From Macrosoma leucophasiata (taxonomy: Eukaryota; Arthropoda; Insecta; Lepidoptera; Hedylidae): a stretch of DNA of 64,000 nt. The notes under the pieces were generated by a model that saw nothing but the letters and a program-made list of their open reading frames with translations, was not told the origin of the DNA and ran no database searches. Where the stretch lies: contig JAWQUS010000025.1 in the NCBI GenBank assembly GCA_036365455.1, positions 22,356,001 to 22,420,000 of the forward strand, written 5' to 3'. A program made the translations under genes and the position numbers. Positions within the stretch are counted from its first letter, which is position 1, and each line of letters begins with the position of its first letter. Positions 44,988 to 56,461 of the stretch are shown piece after piece.

Positions 44988-47900
44988 CTAATCTTTTTGT
45001 TCCGTTTTCGCGTCAGCTTCCTTTGCAGGTGGGGGCATTACTGCTTGTTTGAAGGAAGATGCCAGAGAGACCGACATGTCGACAAACTGTGAGAAGTCTT
45101 TGGGTATGGTTAACTCAGGAAACTTCACTTCCAGTTGGGGGTCTCCAGGTTTTACTGAAGAGTTTAAATTTAATATGAGTTCATTGCTTATAATTAATGA
45201 TAGCGAATGTGATGAATATCCCTACTAATATAATATTATAAATGCGAAAGTAACTCTGTTTGTTACCTTTTCACGTCCAAACGACTGATCCGATTAAATT
45301 TGGTACAGAGATAGAGCTGACTTTGAGAAAGAACATAGGCTACTTAGTTTTTTATAAAACGACGTACACGCGGGCGAAGCCGCGGGCAACAGCTAGTATT
45401 TTATAAAATTATTCAACTACCTTATTTTTTTTAATAAATAAATACGCTTATATTTACAGCCCCTCACTAGGTAAAACCTGTGTCGTGGGTGCCTTTGAAC
45501 ACACACTATACAAACACACAGACCAGAAAAAAATATATGAGGCCCTACAAACATTTGTGCCGGTGCGGGATCGAACCTGCAAACTTTCGAATCAAACGGT
45601 CATCTCACACCGCTGGACAAAACAAGTCGTCAAAGGATAATGATACCGTTCCATACATTTCTGGGCCCAGGTGTTAACTCTGTACTCTCTCTTTTATGTT
45701 ATTTGTTTTTCAACATTTTCTTCGACGAACCGTTTAGCCCAGCGGTATGAGACGACCGTTAGATTCGAAGGGTCGCGGGTTCGATCCCGCACTGGGACAA
45801 ATATTTGTACGGCAACAGATATTTTTTTCGGGTGTTTGTGTAGTGTGTGTACAACGGCACCCATTACGTAGGTTTATTAGTGTGGGGCTGAAAGTGGAAG
45901 CGTATTTTATTTTTCCTTTAAATAGCCTTCTTAGCAGAAACTTATAACTAACTTCATGACTGCATTTAAGTTTTATTATCTTCTTTATCTTAATTGATTC
46001 TAGAATAATCAATTAAGATTCATCTAAGTTTGAGAGCCTTAACATTTTCAAATGCAAGTTGAATAGTAATTTTAACCTTACCTCCATAAAGAAAATTATA
46101 TGCAATATTTATATATTGTTTGGCTAATGAACCATTGTTTTTCATAATCTCTTTAGTTTCCTCCGGGAAGCACACATAGCCCATAGCTGTAGTTCCCAGG
46201 CCGGTGTAGAATAGCCGCTGGAAAAGATAGTTTGTAATTAAATTTTGGGCTCTTTAATTGAAGTTACCAGAGATAAAGGTGTAAGAATCAGAGAATCAGA
46301 ATCAGAAACTCCTTTATTCATTTGAGTGACAGGCACCTCTTATGACACGTCAAAAACAAACAAAATAAATTAAAGTGAACAACAATTGATATACATGTCA
46401 TACAAGAAAAAAATATATGTAAGATACTTTATCTATGGTTCTATTGGGCATTTTTTGCTAGCTATTCTTCATCATCCCTCCCTCCGCGCGTGAAGCGCAA
46501 CAGAGGAGGGGGGGTGGTTCAGGGATTGACGCTGAACCTCGTACCCCGGTCCTATCTGCCTATCTGTCCCCGAAGCGTCGAGGGCGTGATCAAAGAGGCG
46601 ATGTAGGCACGCAGATTTTTTTTTGAAGTTTCCCAGAACCTTGGAGTTTGGTAATGTGCCCGGCGATGTCAACAGGCTCGCCACCTGTCACATTAGACAA
46701 AACGTAAACGGCGAATCGAGGTTTTTTCCATGTACGCTTGAATACATGCATTTACCTCTGCCTACCCCTTCGGAGATTACAGGCGTGAAGTTACGTTTAC
46801 ACTTTGTTGTGTAAGTACTATTGTTGACGTGCACGTTTGTTTAAAAAATAGGTACTTATGTAGAAATATATTTCGTAGCTCATTTCGTGATATCTGTATC
46901 TAGAGTGTAGACAACAGACAACACTCTAGATAACAGAAATAAGTTGTGGTTTTAGATAAAATTAATGTGATAAAAATAAAATCTGTTAAGGTCACACTTT
47001 TCCGAGCCAAAATTGACTTACTCATGTTTTCTTTAAAATTGTAAGTTTAAATACCTAGCTTTAAAATATTATCTTGGGAACAGAAATGGAATTTTTCGAT
47101 GTTTTAAAATATTTATACTTTACCAGGCATCAAGCTAATAAAATTCCATAGCTGTTTCAAAATTAATGATCTTTTTTAATGTTTCTTTGTGCATATCAAT
47201 ATAAATAGATAAAAATTATCATGATTCTTTAAAACATTGCCTGGTAAGAATAAAATCATATTCAAGTCAATTTAACAATCTTTTGTAGTGGACTGATAAG
47301 ACTATGAAGAGATCCCTACACTATAAGAGTATTTGCATCATGGCCAGTGACGTAGCTAACATGGGTGGCACCCGGGGTGGATGAGTAAAAAAAAAAAAAG
47401 ATCCGGACGAATTGAGAACCTCCTCCTTTTTTCGAATTCGGTTAAAAAGAGAGGAATTACTGTCCACTCTTTTGCGTTTGCATGTCTAAACTGCTAATCA
47501 ACTTGGTTATTTAAACATAGATGACCACTAGAGAGGGTGTCACCCCCAAACGGGTGGCACCCGGTGTGGGCACCCTCTCCCCCCATAGCTACGCCACTGA
47601 TTGCTTTTGACATTTCTATTTCTAGTACTTTTTATAAATTGAATGCTGATATTATAACAAATGTGTACTCACTCTGATGATACCTCCTCTAAGACCAAAT
47701 ATGAATCCAGTTAGACCACCCATTGCAACAGCACCATACCTCATATCTTTGTTTTCTTCTTCTCGTAAATATTTTACAATCCCTGTAAACATCATCAACT
47801 CAAATGTTATAATATGAAATGTAAATTATGCCTGTGGCCCATAGAGCAACACGGGCCACCGGCCGCGGCGGTCCGATGGGGAGTAGCCATACCGGTTTTT

Positions 47901-49169
47901 ACCGATGCAAAACAGTCTGTCATTTTTTGCGGGGGGAAATACGTGTGACACACACACAATACAAAAATCGTCCCTTACTACGAAACTTGTACCTCGACTT
48001 TAACAAAATACATAAACAATTTCACGCACACATTTAAACATCTAGGTGATAGGTATAGATACACTTGTGCTTGTACTTTGACAGAGGGGAAAGTCTGCAT
48101 ATGGCTACTCCCCGCCGGTCCGCCGCAGCGGGTGGCCCGTGTTGCTCTTTTCTGGGACTAATATTCTGGGGATAATATACTCATACTTGACAAGTATAAG
48201 TTTTTATGATAATTTTTATTTAGTTGCTGGTGGTAGAGTTCAAGTGTTGGAAGTTATGAGTGGCTCCACTACATCTCCTATCTGCCTCCAAATCCGCCGC
48301 CTTTTCCATTTAATGTGTGGCTCTTTAATACCTATAAACAAACTGCTGCTGCAGTTTTCACTTAACATCCATGTGAACGCCATGCTCCATTGCTATCCTT
48401 ATTATATACCAGGAATAAGACTCTTTTACTAAAAAAAAGAAAATGTCGCTTCCCTGCAAAAAAGTGTCATAATACAAAATTAGCTGTTTCGAGAAAAAGT
48501 CATTTTTAAAATATAAACATAATACTAACAATCGGATTTGTCCTGTAACTCCTGGTAGTTGTCTTTCACAGTATTCTTCACTGACTCCGTGTGTCCCCAA
48601 ACTATCTGCACTTGTTCTCTTACCGCACTCACTGGACCGTGCAATGTTGACCTGAGGTAGCTGGTCTTCTCCACATTGGCTTTTGATTCAAGGTGCCTGA
48701 AAAAGTTAGTGTGGATTATCATACTGTGTGAAAAAGTTTATTAATTGTTATATTAAATAATGATAATGAAGCCAATTCCAATTCCATAATACATTATACA
48801 AGAGTTGTGATAGTAGTAGTTACTTTAACTGCCTCAGTAACCTAGTGGTAGCAGGCCACTACTTATTCAGTTGATGTAAGAATATGCCTAAGCAGCAGCG
48901 AGATAAAATTTGAAAGAGTTGATAAAAACTAAGCCTAGGTTGCATCACAATATTTGTGAATATATAAATAATTTGGTGCAACTGAACCTTAATATGTATT
49001 GGGAAACATACTCTCCATAATCAGCATGCGGCGAGTCGTATATAGGTAATTCGGTAGGCTTCATTGGCGCAGGCTTCATCGGCTCACTGGTCGCCGGCAC
49101 AGGGGTCGCCGCTGACACAGTCGGCACCAGGGCCACCAAACCCGATCCAAGCACCACTTTTCGGAGCAT
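44988..49169 (-). CDS. APOOL: MICOS complex MIC26/MIC27 (APOO/APOOL) subunit, 5 exons
   Basis: The MIC26/MIC27 family sits in the mitochondrial inner membrane and helps hold crista junctions together. Exons, 5' to 3': 49012-49169, 48530-48696, 47673-47782, 46082-46217, 44988-45154. All are GT-AG and phases close to 245 residues, close to vertebrate APOOL. The N-terminus has a hydrophobic stretch (VVLGSGLVALVPTVSAA) followed by Pro-rich sequence and the family motif LPIYDSP. A helical middle follows (REQVQIVWGHTESVKNTV), then two hydrophobic segments (YGAVAMGGLTGFIFGLRGG at about 124-142; LFYTGLGTTAMGYVCFP at about 147-163). The C-terminal tail is charged (KEADAKTEQKD). A poly(A) signal on the minus strand lies at 44860-44865. 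I cannot tell MIC26 from MIC27; insects may have one merged form. Introns 3 and 4 carry several transposons. Confidence 0.87.
45219..45396 (+). mobile_element. Short Helitron in MICOS gene intron 4
   Basis: TC start (TCCCTACTAATATAATATTA), 3' hairpin GCGGGCGAAGCCGC, end CAACAGCTAG before a T. It belongs to a sister family of the 38.8-kb type. Confidence 0.85.
45427..45636 (-). repeat. tRNA-derived SINE, copy 2 (MICOS gene intron 4)
   Basis: Inverted copy of the 34.1-kb SINE, with a recognisable but mutated B-box. It is paired with copy 3 in opposite orientation 86 bp away. Confidence 0.85.
45723..45915 (+). repeat. tRNA-derived SINE, copy 3 (MICOS gene intron 4)
   Basis: GACGAACCGTTTAGCCCAGCGG head, GGGTTCGATCCC B-box, ACAACGGCACCC body and T-rich end. 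Same family as copies 1 and 2. Confidence 0.85.
46283..46425 (-). repeat. LINE 3' end with AATCAG tail, MICOS gene intron 3
   Basis: Second copy of the 33.4-kb LINE end, highly similar over about 130 bp. Confidence 0.65.
46620..46800. repeat. Related SINE-like block, inverted, in MICOS gene intron 3
   Basis: Inverted relative to 25740-25920: CCTCTGCCTACCCCTTCGGAG and ACAGGCGTGAAGTTACG at its right end. Confidence 0.5.
47345..47599. mobile_element. hAT-like MITE, CAGTGRCGTAGCTA ends
   Basis: CAGTGACGTAGCTA at the left and TAGCTACGCCACTG at the right, 13 of 14 bp inverted. The end type recalls hAT elements. No clean 8-bp target duplication is visible. It lies in MICOS gene intron 3. Confidence 0.6.
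47843..48148. mobile_element. MITE with 18-bp perfect inverted ends
   Basis: AGAGCAACACGGGCCACC at the left and its exact reverse complement at the right, with subterminal GTAGCCATA/CATATGGCTAC pairs. It is 306 bp and non-coding. It lies in MICOS gene intron 2. Confidence 0.8.
48218..48435 (+). repeat. 290-bp repeat, diverged copy
   Basis: TGCTGGTGGTAGAGTTC start and CACTTAACATCCATGTGAAC near the end. It lies in MICOS gene intron 2. Confidence 0.6.
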
Positions 49170-50992
49170 CTGTTTCGGATAGACAACAAACTATTATCAA
49201 TTTTCGAGAGCATTACACACGATGCTGTTGAATAAGCGATCCCTACCTCTCCAGAGATCTTTAAACTATTAAGTTACAGAAATTACATAAATATTTTGTA
49301 AAACGAGCTAATTCTACGGGATCAGCTGCTTCAGGTGTCAGCTGTCAAATTGACGTCAGGTTACATAAGTGAACGGGTGTGCTCGGCCGAAATTAGTACT
49401 TATGAATCTGAATTTAGAAAATTAGATACTATTTAGAACCTTTTATATTATCAATTTAAATGGAGACCTGTGGAGACCCTGAATCGGCGTAAATATAGTA
49501 ACCTTACAGTGGACTATCTGTTTGCGCCTTTCGGGGTCGAAACGTTTGGTTCATAGGGCCCCAGTGCAAGGGTTTTATTCAAATCAAAGAAACGAAACTC
49601 TTGATCGACACTTCTCGTACTTCTCGTGACCAGAAGCTGGCCTATTTTTAGGACAAAGAATTAGTATTGCAGTTCAACGCGGCAATGCTGTCAGCCTACT
49701 GGGACATTACTGCAAGAAGACGGTGATGTGGAATTCAAAGATGTGTCCTTTTAGTTTTATTATCCTTAAAGCTTTCAAAAAAATATAACAATAGATTTCT
49801 TATTGTCTTATACGCTATAGGGTCCAGCTGCTGCTTGGAAGATGGGATTATACTGCATTACCTAATCTACTTGCCACTAAATGGTAGTGTTCAGAATTAT
49901 CGTGTTTTGGTCATATGGTTTTGTTTATCAAATCTAAGAAATACGATTTGACGTTACGCAATTTTTCTTGAATTATATCATTGCCCTATCATGTACACAA
50001 AATTGCAAACTGTACATTCTAAAACAAAGATTCGTTGAGCAATTTTATTAAGATAAGTGTCAGAGTAATAATAAAAGTTATTTGTATAATTTTTATTATG
50101 TAACATTCCTGCACTAATATTAAAGAGTTTAGAAATTAATTAAAAGTAAAACCAAAAATATAAATTAAATACACGATATCACGGAGCAATGACAATATTA
50201 ATGTCATCTTATAAAACGTCATTTCTTTTCCTTTAAACTTTCTCAGCTAAAAAGAATTCATATGGACGGGCATTTTGCCGTTTTATCAAAACCGGTATAA
50301 AATGTTTGTCCAAAAAACAAGTCTGTGCTTTTTCAACTATCCTGCTGTTTTGCCGTGTTGTACCTACTAATCTTACTTAGTATTGCAAGTACTTTTTTTT
50401 TTTGGTGTTATGGCATCGCTATTACGCATATTGCCAGTGTCAAGTAAAACGATACTTCGTATTTATCCAAGCAGCGTAAAAGCCAGCATAATATAGTCAT
50501 CAAGTATGATAAGTAAGTATCAAGTATAATATGTCAGTCAAGTGAGTTACAGTCAAGTAAAGTCAAGTTATTCGAGTAAAGCGATGACTACTTTACCAGA
50601 ACATTTACATTGAAGTTTTGGAGGCAACCTGAAAGGTCGTGTTTTCGCACTGTTATTCTATTTCACTTTACACGGGCACTGTAATAAACCTATATCAAAC
50701 AAAATGCCACCAATTTTATTCAATATAACTTAAAAATACACCAACAACATTAAATAAAATAAGAGCACTATACGCCTCTTTCAAGGTTCCCGCCAAAAAA
50801 CTCAATAAATAGTAGTAATAATGCAGGTACTTACTTCGGCCAAACACATCCATCAAATGTCATTTCTGCCACAGAATATAAACATTTCTGCAGTTCAGAT
50901 TTTTCTGTCATGTTCATAGTTCATATTTCTGTCATTATTTTTCGCTTTCGCTTTGTGTCGATTGTGATTTTTGTGCACGTTCTGTTTCTGTA
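49170..50992. other. MICOS gene upstream region
   Basis: A divergent promoter region may lie here, shared with the 51.2-kb exon. AAGTCAAGTATA-type short repeats occur near 50500-50570. Otherwise nothing is assigned apart from a 290-bp repeat fragment. Confidence 0.35.
49845..49925 (+). repeat. 290-bp repeat, short fragment
   Basis: TGCATTACCTAATCTACTTG and AAATGGTAGTGTTCAG match the middle of the repeat. Confidence 0.5.
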
Positions 50993-51043
50993 ATGACTGT
51001 GATGAGTGACCAAATGTTAGAAAGGTTAAAAACCAAAAAGTGA
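50993..51043 (+). CDS. Possible upstream ORF (16 codons) before the 51.2-kb exon
   Basis: A 16-codon ATG frame ends with TGA at 51041. It contains internal ATGs and lies about 130 bases upstream of the better ATG at 51175. If the 51.2-kb exon is real, this would be a leader ORF that could lower its translation. No coding claim beyond that. Confidence 0.25.
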   Translation: MTVMSDQMLERLKTKK

Positions 51044-51174
51044 GGGACTGTACCCTAAAAGTGCTGTGCTAAAGTACCGGATTAAAATTGATAAGTTGTG
51101 ACAAGTGTTTCGTCGATAGTCGAACTTACGGATGGAGATCGGTTACGGTTCACGGTAATTATTGGTGGTTTGTA

Positions 51175-51238
51175 ATGTCGGGAGTGCGTACAGGACGCGT
51201 GCCCAAGAGGCGGTCGCGCTGCGCGAGGAGCCGGTCAG
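51175..51238 (+). CDS. Possible first coding exon of an unrecognised gene
   Basis: The ATG at 51175 opens a 21-codon frame (MSGVRTGRVPKRRSRCARSR...) that runs into a good donor, CAG|GTAAGCG, after 51238 in phase 1. The stretch is GC-rich and CpG-rich in AT-rich surroundings, as first exons in insect genes often are. It is rich in Arg and looks like a nuclear localisation signal. I did not recognise the product. No partner exon was found downstream to 64 kb, so the rest would lie beyond the window or in short exons I missed. It is divergent from the MICOS gene, about 1.8 kb away. Confidence 0.3.
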
Positions 51239-51704
51239 GTAAGCGAAGGCCGCATGGGTGCTTCGCTGCCGCAGTCGCTGACCGCGGGGTTTGAATTCGC
51301 TTAGACATCTCTAGAATAGACCAGCTTGAACGATACGATACTCATCTGTTTTCATGCCACCATGGATACCCAGAATTATATATTTTTATTTAGAATTATA
51401 TTTATGTAGATTGCAATTTGGTCAATATTTCTAATAAAACTAGCTTGTTATTTTCTCTTTATTAGATATTTCAATATTTAAACTTCTGTAGGTATTGCGT
51501 GAATTTTTACACATGCTATTTGAAACATTGTGTGTAGCAGCATAATACTTGTAGGTGTAGTAAATTACATTTCATATTTACATAAAATTCAATAATATTA
51601 TTAATTCATTACTTAATGTATAGGTTCCAGTATCTATAAATATGTTGATTATAATTTAATTTATTTCAAATTTAGATTTAAATGAATAATATTTTTTTTT
51701 TTAA

Positions 51705-51750
51705 AGAAAAATGGAAAGAAAAATTTGACTTCAGGCGAGACTCGAACTAA
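51705..51750 (-). repeat. Fragment of the 3.7-kb tRNA-like repeat
   Basis: It shares GGAAAGAAAAATTTGACTTC-type sequence and a decayed B-box with 3670-3763. Only the end is kept. Confidence 0.5.
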
Positions 51751-52194
51751 ATAATTATATTGAACATAAATGCAAATTTCATCAAATGAAAAATACACAC
51801 TATTTCCAAGCAATAATTCAATGCTGCGTGTTAATTTTTGCAAAGTTATGCATTAATTATTTATGATCTTGAAATAATTTCTCTGTGTTGTAGTATTTTA
51901 AGTAAATAGAAATTAAAATTCACTGAATTTATTTCAGATGTAGACTCATCCTTAGTATTAGTGCTTTTTTAGTAGGTAGTCAAATGTAAATGATTGCAAT
52001 CTGCACAATGATCAAACAGCCTTGAAGACTTGTGCTGCATTATGCTATATACAGAAAAATGTATATCTACATTCATACATTCATGATCATATTACTATAA
52101 TTTGACCTGTCATGTGTCGACATGTGAAAAATATGACAATTGATTTTTAATTGTTCCATAGCCACTGGTGGTTTCATGTTCCTTAACGGGGTCA

Positions 52195-52440
52195 TTTTTA
52201 TCAAACTCGAACTAAAAAAAAAAATTAATCACTTCGAAATGATAGAATTTGCTTGTGATGGGTCAAATTACAAATATAAAATTAAAGCGAATAACAACTG
52301 ATATGTTGATTAATATGTTAGAGTAATCAAAAATAACATAAATTATGGTCCAAAAATACTTAATAATTTAAAAAGGAATCAACGGAATGTTCCATACTCT
52401 CTTTTACAAACGGCAAGATAAGATATATTATTAAGATAGA
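52195..52440 (-). repeat. LINE-end-like repeat (52.2 kb copy)
   Basis: It shares AAAGCGAATAACAACTGATA, TGGTCCAAAAATACTTAATA and TACTCTCTTTTACAAACGG with 54240-54495. It is distantly like the 33.4-kb LINE end. Confidence 0.55.
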
Positions 52441-53189
52441 TAATTTATTAACAATTAATAGAAAACTTTTTTGAGTTACTAAACAAATTAAAATAATTTT
52501 AAAAATAAATATTTTTGCAAATTTTTTATCTAAAGTAGGTATCCATGGTGGTAAATTAAGAAACAGGGTTTACTTCACTATCAATTCTGCACCAAAAACA
52601 ATCTACAAGTGTTACTGAATGCCTAACATGTTTTTGAATTTGTACTAACAATCAACTTGCATTGATTCAGGGTGCTAAGGTGCATGATGAACATAGAGTG
52701 ATGATCACGTAACTACCGAGGGGCCCGAGATACCAAGGCTGAGGATATCATTGGAATGAAATGGTACATAGCCATCATTTTATTCAGTTTTATACTTCCA
52801 TAATTTTGCAATCGGGTATTTGACTTTCCGGTAAAGAAATAATAAAGTTACATTAGCAATACATTGTTCGCTTCATGACTCGTTTCATAGTTGTATTGTT
52901 CTTGCATTAAACTGTGAACAATTAAGTTAGTATTATATTATGTATATTTTGCACAATAGCTATACTTCTTTATTTCTACGGACTCACGCAAGTAAATTTC
53001 AAATTTTATTATCTACAAATATTTAATTTTTTAAATATTTTTTTTTCTGTATTTTTTATTGCTAGTTGATAATCATACAATAGTCAAATACCTTATTGAT
53101 ATTGCCTGGTGTATTTTTAGTGCTTCTGCTTAGTTTTAGATTTAATTTATTGATCATTATCATTCATACTTATGTTAAATGTATTTATA

Positions 53190-53374
53190 TCTTAATATAT
53201 ATAAATCTCGTGTCACAATGTTTGTCCTCAATGGACTCCTAAACCACTTAACCGATCACAATAAAATTCGCACACCATGTGCAGTTCGATCCAACTTGAG
53301 AGATAGGATAGCTTACATTACGCTATGACTAATAGGAGCAGAGCAGCGCGGGCGAAGCCGGGGCGGGCCGCTAG
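53190..53374 (+). mobile_element. Short Helitron, left arm of inverted pair
   Basis: It starts TC after an A and ends CTAG before a T, with a GC-rich hairpin (GCGGGCGAAGCCGGGGC) near the 3' end, the Helitron signature. It is 185 bp and non-coding. It faces an inverted copy at 53392-53576. Confidence 0.85.
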
Positions 53375-53391
53375 TATATCTTATATAAATA

Positions 53392-53576
53392 CTAGCGGCC
53401 CGCCCCGGCTTCGCCCGCGCTGCTCTGCTCCTATTAGTTATAGCGTAATGTAAGCTATCCTATCTCTCAAGTTGGATCGAACTGCACATGGTGTGCGAAT
53501 TTTATTATAATCGGTTAAATGGTTTAGGCGTCCATTGAGGACAAACATTGTGACACGAGATTTATATATATTAAGA
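53392..53576 (-). mobile_element. Short Helitron, right arm of inverted pair
   Basis: It has the same length (185 bp) and ends as 53190-53374 but is inverted. I count about five mismatches between the arms. The two CTAG ends face each other across 17 bp. Confidence 0.85.
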
Positions 53577-53769
53577 TGACTATACAGTCAAATGGCAAAT
53601 GACTTGTTTATGGCACAAGCATACATATCTGATGGTTAAAAATAAGAAGAACTATAAATTACGTTCATATTATGTAGGTAGGTACATGTCAGTTGTAATG
53701 TTTAGGGTGACAGCAGATTTGTTTCTTTTGCAGTTCTTTTGCAGATGCAATAGAAATATGACACGATGA

Positions 53770-53946
53770 AAAAAAAAAATTTAAAACCTGTGTCGTGGAT
53801 GCCGTTGTACACATACAACACATACACACACACCCAGACCCGAAACAAATATCTGTAGGCCATGCAAATATTTGTCCCGGTGCGGGGATCGAACCCGCGA
53901 CCCTTCGAAACAAACGGTGGTTTCACACCGTCGGACTAACCGGGTC
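53770..53946 (-). repeat. tRNA-derived SINE, copy 4
   Basis: Minus-strand copy, from a poly(A)-like run on the plus strand at 53770 to the head at 53946 (GACCCGGTTAGTCC on the minus strand). It is close in sequence to copy 1. Confidence 0.85.
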
Positions 53947-53999
53947 AAGGTCAATGTTATTATGATATGCACCTAGATAGAATATGACATTTTTTATGT

Positions 54000-54540
54000 C
54001 ATGAAGTGGCAAACAAGCATACAGTTTACATTGATGGTGTAATACTGTAGCCTATAAGCATCTACATGAAACCTGAGATTTCAATGCCTTGCCACTCCTG
54101 AGGCCTTAGGTCTTATTCCTCTGTGCCGGAAATTACAGAGCCGTAAATTTCTACCTCACCGAAACACGATAGTGCTGCATACTACCATTTAGTGGCAAGT
54201 AGATTAGGTAATGCGGTGGTGCATACGCCCGCGAGCTCAAACTCAAACAAAACAAATGTATTTAATCACTTGGAAATAATAGAATTAAAAATAATAGAAA
54301 TAATTTTATATTTTGAAATTTGACCTATCACAAGCAAATAGGTCAAATTTCAAAATATAAAATTAAAGCAAATAACAACTGATACGTTTATTATTATGTC
54401 AAAGTAAACAAAAATAAAATAAATAATGGTCCAAAAATACTTAATAATAAAAATAGGTATCAACAGAATGTTCCATACTCTCTTTTACAAACGGAGCTCC
54501 GAAACGAACTCCGGCAGTGATGCTTTACCACCAGTAAAAA
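54000..54540 (-). repeat. 290-bp repeat split by a LINE 3'-end insertion
   Basis: The repeat runs 54000-54240 and resumes at 54495-54540 (ACCACCAGTAAAAAA). The insert (about 54240-54495) matches 52195-52440. A 5-bp AGCTC stands at both edges and may be the target duplication. Confidence 0.65.
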
Positions 54541-55762
54541 ATACAGGACGACTTTTGATCAGGATATTGATACCTATAACCTCACCATCATTCATCCGAG
54601 TCTATCATAGTTAACCAAGTATAGTTTTGTGTGTCTAGGTTTTTTATGGAATTGTAGTGCACGCATTATTTTAAATTGCATGATTTTCAGTCCAATTTTA
54701 TTTGATATTTTTTCAGCATTTTTCTACAGATTTAGGGCCGATTTCACCGTCGTAATAAGACGCGTTTTACACAATTTTACAATGATACAATTTTTAAGCT
54801 TGAACGCGTTTATTAAACTCAGTTCGCCCAGCAAACGGTGAAATCCGTCCTTAGCACTGTTATCAAAAATTTATTAAATTATTGCGTTTGTTCTAACGTC
54901 AAAAGTTCTAACTAAACCATTATTAAAAACGCAATGAGCTCAGCGTAAATGAAGTCACTCTTCGTAGTCTTCGAGCGATCGTATATTTTGTGGCAAATCA
55001 CGTTAACAAAAAAGTTACGTCATGTGTCGTTACCACAATGCCATTATTAGCGATGAAAGGCCATGGCTCAGGCTGAGTGGCTCGGAGCTCATTATTAGCA
55101 TGACAATCGCAGGCAGAATCTAGGAGTTACACAACCCTCACTCGGCCATACCGTGTTGTGACGGTGAGTGTCTCGTTTACTGTTAAACGAACACTCTACA
55201 AACTACACACAGTAACTAACCTAGGGTTGTTAATTTTTTATAAAACATATTTTATTTACCGTTTAACCCTCTATTAACCGAATCGCGATAGTATTAAATA
55301 GGTACCTATACACATATCTTCGCACGTAATATTGCGATGTACCTACCCCTATATTTAAAATAAATGTTACACATACAATCAGTTACACTGGTCCATGATT
55401 GTTTTCAATTAAACAGACAGACTGATATCCATTGGCGTAGTAACGATTTTTATAATGAAGAAGACGTCTTAGTATTGTAGAGTTAGCTGTTGATCGACTA
55501 AAATAGTAAACACAGGTAGGTATATTCTTTTCAATACTGTCTGTCGATTTGTATAATTTACTTACGTGTTACTTAGTAGGTATTGTAGAATAGGTGCCAC
55601 TCCCCCTAACTACGTCCATAGCCGCCTAATCTGGCTTATGTTCTATCATGATCGATGTCAAATTAAGAACCGAATTATCTCGCATGTGATGACTAATGGG
55701 TAACATCATTTATCAGCGTCAGCTTAAAGACGGAAATAAGATTGGAGCCGCACACGTTTAAT
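54541..55762. other. Unassigned sequence
   Basis: 54740-54970 holds TAAGACGCGTTTTACACAAT and inverted-looking CCGTCG/CGGTGAAATC blocks (GGGCCGATTTCACCG and CGGTGAAATCCGTCC), so a MITE of about 120 bp at 54735-54855 is likely. No gene. Confidence 0.4.
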
Positions 55763-56450
55763 GGTTTCGCCACAGTCTGTGAAGCCTGACCGGCGTGATC
55801 CATTTTTCATTACCAGTTATCAGCTTCTTCAAAAATGATTCGGTTTCATTACGTCGTAATAAAGAATCACAAATGAGTACACGGTTCATTAGGTTTCTTT
55901 CAGTGAGCTTGTGAGGTACCCAAATATCGAGCTTTTTTTGTACCCAGCTTTTTTCAAATGCGCCAAAACTGTTTTGTGATCAGTTCTCAGTTCTTTAGCT
56001 ACGTCGTAACTACTGACATGTCGATCTTGCTCCACTTTTTCAAAAATGGCATCCATTTTATCCGTAATAGGGCGACCAGAGCGAGGTGCATCTTTGACAT
56101 CAAACTTTCCGGATTGAAAACGCTTAAACCAAATTTGTGCTACTCTCACAGACACTGCACTAGGTCGATAAACATCGCAAATTTTTTTCGCTGCTTGCGT
56201 TGCATTTTTACCTTTTCTGTAGTAAAATTTTAAAATGTATCGAATTTCTTCATTAGATTCACTCATCTTGACAGTACTAAAAACAAATGAAAATCACACA
56301 TTTGCCTAATTTGAATTTGGAATAATGTTCTTTAAAATTTTAACTTTCAATGATACCAAAACCAGCCAGATACAAATACTACAGCCAAAGAGATTTTATT
56401 ACAAGTAAGTACATACATACTATTATGCGAAAAGACTTTTTCCCCAACTT
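55763..56450 (-). mobile_element. mariner fragment, 5'-half transposase
   Basis: This second copy of the mariner family encodes the N-terminal helix-turn-helix part (frame 55889-56266, starting MSESNEEIRYILKFYYRKGK). It ends at the right terminal repeat (CTTTTTCCCCAACTTA, about 56435-56450). It is cut at the left near 55763 and lacks about 41 bases that the 19-kb copy has. It has no catalytic core. It serves as the empty site for the insert at 19665-20186. Confidence 0.85.
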
Positions 56451-56461
56451 ATTACATAAAT

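Larger units (their letters stand above)
51239..53189. other. AT-rich DNA, possible intron
   Basis: If the 51.2-kb exon is real, this is its first intron. Only repeat pieces (51705, 52195) are seen. Confidence 0.4.
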
